Position numbers and translations under genes: made by a program
In this document: piece by piece, positions 22,578-24,343 of the stretch
How the letters are laid out: each line of letters begins with the position of its first letter
Position numbering within the stretch: the stretch's first letter is position 1
Source: an uncultured Bacteroidota bacterium
Lineage (GTDB): Bacteria > Bacteroidota > Bacteroidia > Flavobacteriales > BACL11
Reading direction: 5' to 3'
Assembly: GCA_902514225.1 (NCBI GenBank)
Contig: CABXPN010000014.1
Coordinates: 1-24,343, forward strand
Length of the DNA stretch: 24,343 bases
Notes under the pieces: model-generated
Told to the model about the DNA's origin: nothing
Databases searched by the model: none
Seen by the model: only the letters and a program-made list of their open reading frames with translations

Positions 22578-24343
22578 ACTTGTTTTTTCTTCTCCGTTTA
22601 ATTAAAAAAAAAAGTAACGGGATAAGAGTTGCTGCTCCAAATGAGAACATAACAACTCTTAAACTCTTTTTTTCTTGCAATTCTTGCTGGTAAATTTCTT
22701 CTAACATATTTGTATAAAAAGGATTATGATAACCCATTGAAATAGACGAATCATTTTTCCAAGAAACTTCTATATCATTAAAAATGTGGAAAGGAATATT
22801 TCTCCTATAACTAATCTTGGTTTCTGATAATTGATAGTCAACTCTATCAACCAATCTTTCTTCTTTATCATAAATCTCAAGAAACTCATCTGATGAAGAA
22901 ACACGGAAGTCAATTGTGCAATATTGAACAGTATCAATCTTTTGTTCTATATTATTATAATGAAAAACAGCAAATCTTCCTTTTTGTAAAACACAATTCT
23001 CAATAGAAAAGATGTTATTATTTTTATCTTTTAACTTCCAACCATTCAGATTGATAGTACTTGATCCTTGATTATAAATTTCAAAACAATCATTTACATA
23101 ATCTATTTCATTTATTATTATTTCTTCTTCTGAAGAATGGTTTTTTGTAAATTTAATAGTAATTGAAATAGTATCTCCTTTATCTGCATTTATTACAGAG
23201 TCCGTATATCCATTTGCAGAATATCCAAGATTAGGAATAATAGAGATAGGTAAGTCATATTCCGAATAAAATCTTCCTTTAAAATCCTCAACAGTAATCT
23301 CATTATCATTCAATAATACCAAACCCGCATCTTTGTTAGAAATTATTAATTTTAATAAATATGGTTCTTGCAAGTTAAATTTCTGTTCTAAATGTACGAA
23401 AGAATACATATCTCTTTTTTTTGCAAATAAAGTTATCCCGTCAATAGATTGTTGCCACTTCTTGAGATTCCCACGATAAGATCCAAAACGTCTTCTTTGA
23501 TTAGAAAAATGTATATGCATTTCTTCCTCATATAATTCTTTAAATTCATTAATTCTTTTTATCACATGATCCTTACTTAATATTGTATTTAATATAAAAG
23601 ATGATTGCATGATAAAATCCTGCTTAAACCTCTCATTTTCTAATAAGTTTCTCAATAAAAAAGTTGCCCATTTACGATTATACCAATCAGTTTGCACAGA
23701 TGATGTGAAATCTTTTAACGAATTCTCTCTAAATCTATTAGGTCCGAATCCAAGATCCGTATCATAGACAATCCATCTAAATTTTCCGTCTAAAGAGTCT
23801 GACTTCCAAAAACGGATATTCCCCATTGCATCGTGATTTGCATAATAAAGTTGATGAATTTGAAAGTTTGCAAAATTTCTAGTATCCATCATTTCTTGTA
23901 CTTTAAAATAATTCTTATCAATGGATAAATCATTTTTCCTTATGTAACTTAATAAAGCATTATAATCATGTTGAGACCCTGCTTCTACAGTGCGATATCC
24001 CTGCAATATATCGACACCAGAAGTCCCAGAATTATGATTATTATCTATATAATATACATTAATCTTTTCTCGAATATTATAAACTCCCCAATACTCAGAA
24101 TTAACAAACAGATGACAAGGAGAAGAAGCCTGAACATCCAAACCCGATTCAGAAGCTAATGATGTAGTAAAAGCATCTTTAAATCTAAGTTTGTCCCAAT
24201 CATTACCGGAATGTCTTAAAATGAACTGTTTATATTTCTTCTTTCCTTTATTAAATATATCCGCATCAAATCTATTAACTCCATATTCAGTTCTAGCAAT
24301 TAATCTCAATGATTTCTCTGAATAATACTTTGTCATCCCTCCA
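22561..24343 (-). CDS. CotH-like kinase with lamin-tail domain and C-terminal membrane helix (5' end missing)
   Basis: The frame is open to the right edge; the Met at 24336 sits inside a conserved GGM-T-K block that precedes KSLRLIARTEYG, so the true start lies outside. About 593 residues are visible. The first part is a CotH-type protein kinase domain: LRHSGNDWDKLRFKDAF, the catalytic-loop-like NHDAMGNIRFWK near 23830, and the metal-binding YDTDLGFG near 23755. Later, IIINEIDYVNDCFEIYNQGS then LNGWKLKDKNNNIFSI forms a lamin-tail domain (about 22830-23125). The chain ends in one hydrophobic helix and a basic RRRKNK tail, so it is probably anchored with the domains outside the cytoplasm. Its substrate is unknown. 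Confidence 0.88.
   Translation of the reverse strand, partial: GGMTKYYSEKSLRLIARTEYGVNRFDADIFNKGKKKYKQFILRHSGNDWDKLRFKDAFTTSLASESGLDVQASSPCHLFVNSEYWGVYNIREKINVYYIDNNHNSGTSGVDILQGYRTVEAGSQHDYNALLSYIRKNDLSIDKNYFKVQEMMDTRNFANFQIHQLYYANHDAMGNIRFWKSDSLDGKFRWIVYDTDLGFGPNRFRENSLKDFTSSVQTDWYNRKWATFLLRNLLENERFKQDFIMQSSFILNTILSKDHVIKRINEFKELYEEEMHIHFSNQRRRFGSYRGNLKKWQQSIDGITLFAKKRDMYSFVHLEQKFNLQEPYLLKLIISNKDAGLVLLNDNEITVEDFKGRFYSEYDLPISIIPNLGYSANGYTDSVINADKGDTISITIKFTKNHSSEEEIIINEIDYVNDCFEIYNQGSSTINLNGWKLKDKNNNIFSIENCVLQKGRFAVFHYNNIEQKIDTVQYCTIDFRVSSSDEFLEIYDKEERLVDRVDYQLSETKISYRRNIPFHIFNDIEVSWKNDSSISMGYHNPFYTNMLEEIYQQELQEKKSLRVVMFSFGAATLIPLLFFLIKRRRKNKSTLQS

Noticed and set aside
24334..24336. ATG as the start of the CotH-like gene
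   Set aside because: The reading frame continues upstream with Gly-Gly into a conserved block, and the region lacks the expected N-terminal part and signal peptide. The gene is cut by the window.
1..24343. Mobile element, prophage, CRISPR array, toxin-antitoxin or defence island
   Set aside because: I looked for transposases, integrases, direct-repeat arrays, tRNA-flanked insertions and defence genes and saw none. Base use is even across the window.

Overview
The window reads as one contiguous piece of an AT-rich Bacteroidota chromosome, most likely Flavobacteriales. The evidence is: a PorQ homologue of the type IX secretion system; a TonB receptor followed by a DUF4249 lipoprotein; the alternative GlmU-like protein found in this phylum; signal peptides ending in Ser-Gln (the Bacteroidetes 'Q-rule'); and at least a dozen copies of the Bacteroidetes -7 promoter box TAnnTTTG at sensible distances from gene starts. 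No insertion sequence, integrase, phage gene, CRISPR array or tRNA was seen. The genes are mostly housekeeping and cell-envelope functions, tightly packed on both strands.

Layout. 1-5200 is read leftward: porQ (cut by the window edge), the protease gene lon with a small uncharacterised gene overlapping its start codon by one base, the GlmU-like gene, and rpmE2 (ribosomal protein L31 type B) with a terminator. A YwaF-like membrane protein (leftward) and typA/bipA (rightward) diverge near 6000. typA converges on a Bax-inhibitor-1-like gene, and both stop codons lie inside one perfect 46-base palindrome. 8814-13504 is a rightward run: TonB receptor, DUF4249 lipoprotein, trxB and a double-CDGSH iron-sulfur protein. 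A bidirectional hairpin separates this run from RNase P RNA (rnpB, leftward). rnpB diverges from tgt, which is followed with zero spacing by an LptF/LptG-type permease. From 16117 on, genes alternate strands and several convergent pairs overlap at their 3' ends: permease/ettA, a 56-residue LiaI-like membrane peptide/YhcC-like radical SAM protein, a 70-residue unknown/DUF6356, and a secreted protein/CotH-like protein. An MBL-fold hydrolase gene and an mpl-like muropeptide ligase gene lie between them.

Themes. Envelope biogenesis recurs (LptF/G, Mpl, GlmU-like, PorQ, TonB/DUF4249, CotH). A second group handles translation and tRNA (TypA, EttA, L31, Tgt, RNase P). Protein quality and redox genes (Lon, TrxB, CDGSH) complete the set. 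I see no clear undescribed multi-gene system. The best leads are a promoter pattern that predicts leaderless mRNAs, calibrated inside the window by the RNase P RNA 5' end; a small gene coupled to lon; a Tgt without its zinc cysteines; the stop-codon-spanning terminator palindrome; and two secreted or membrane proteins with unusual domain combinations.
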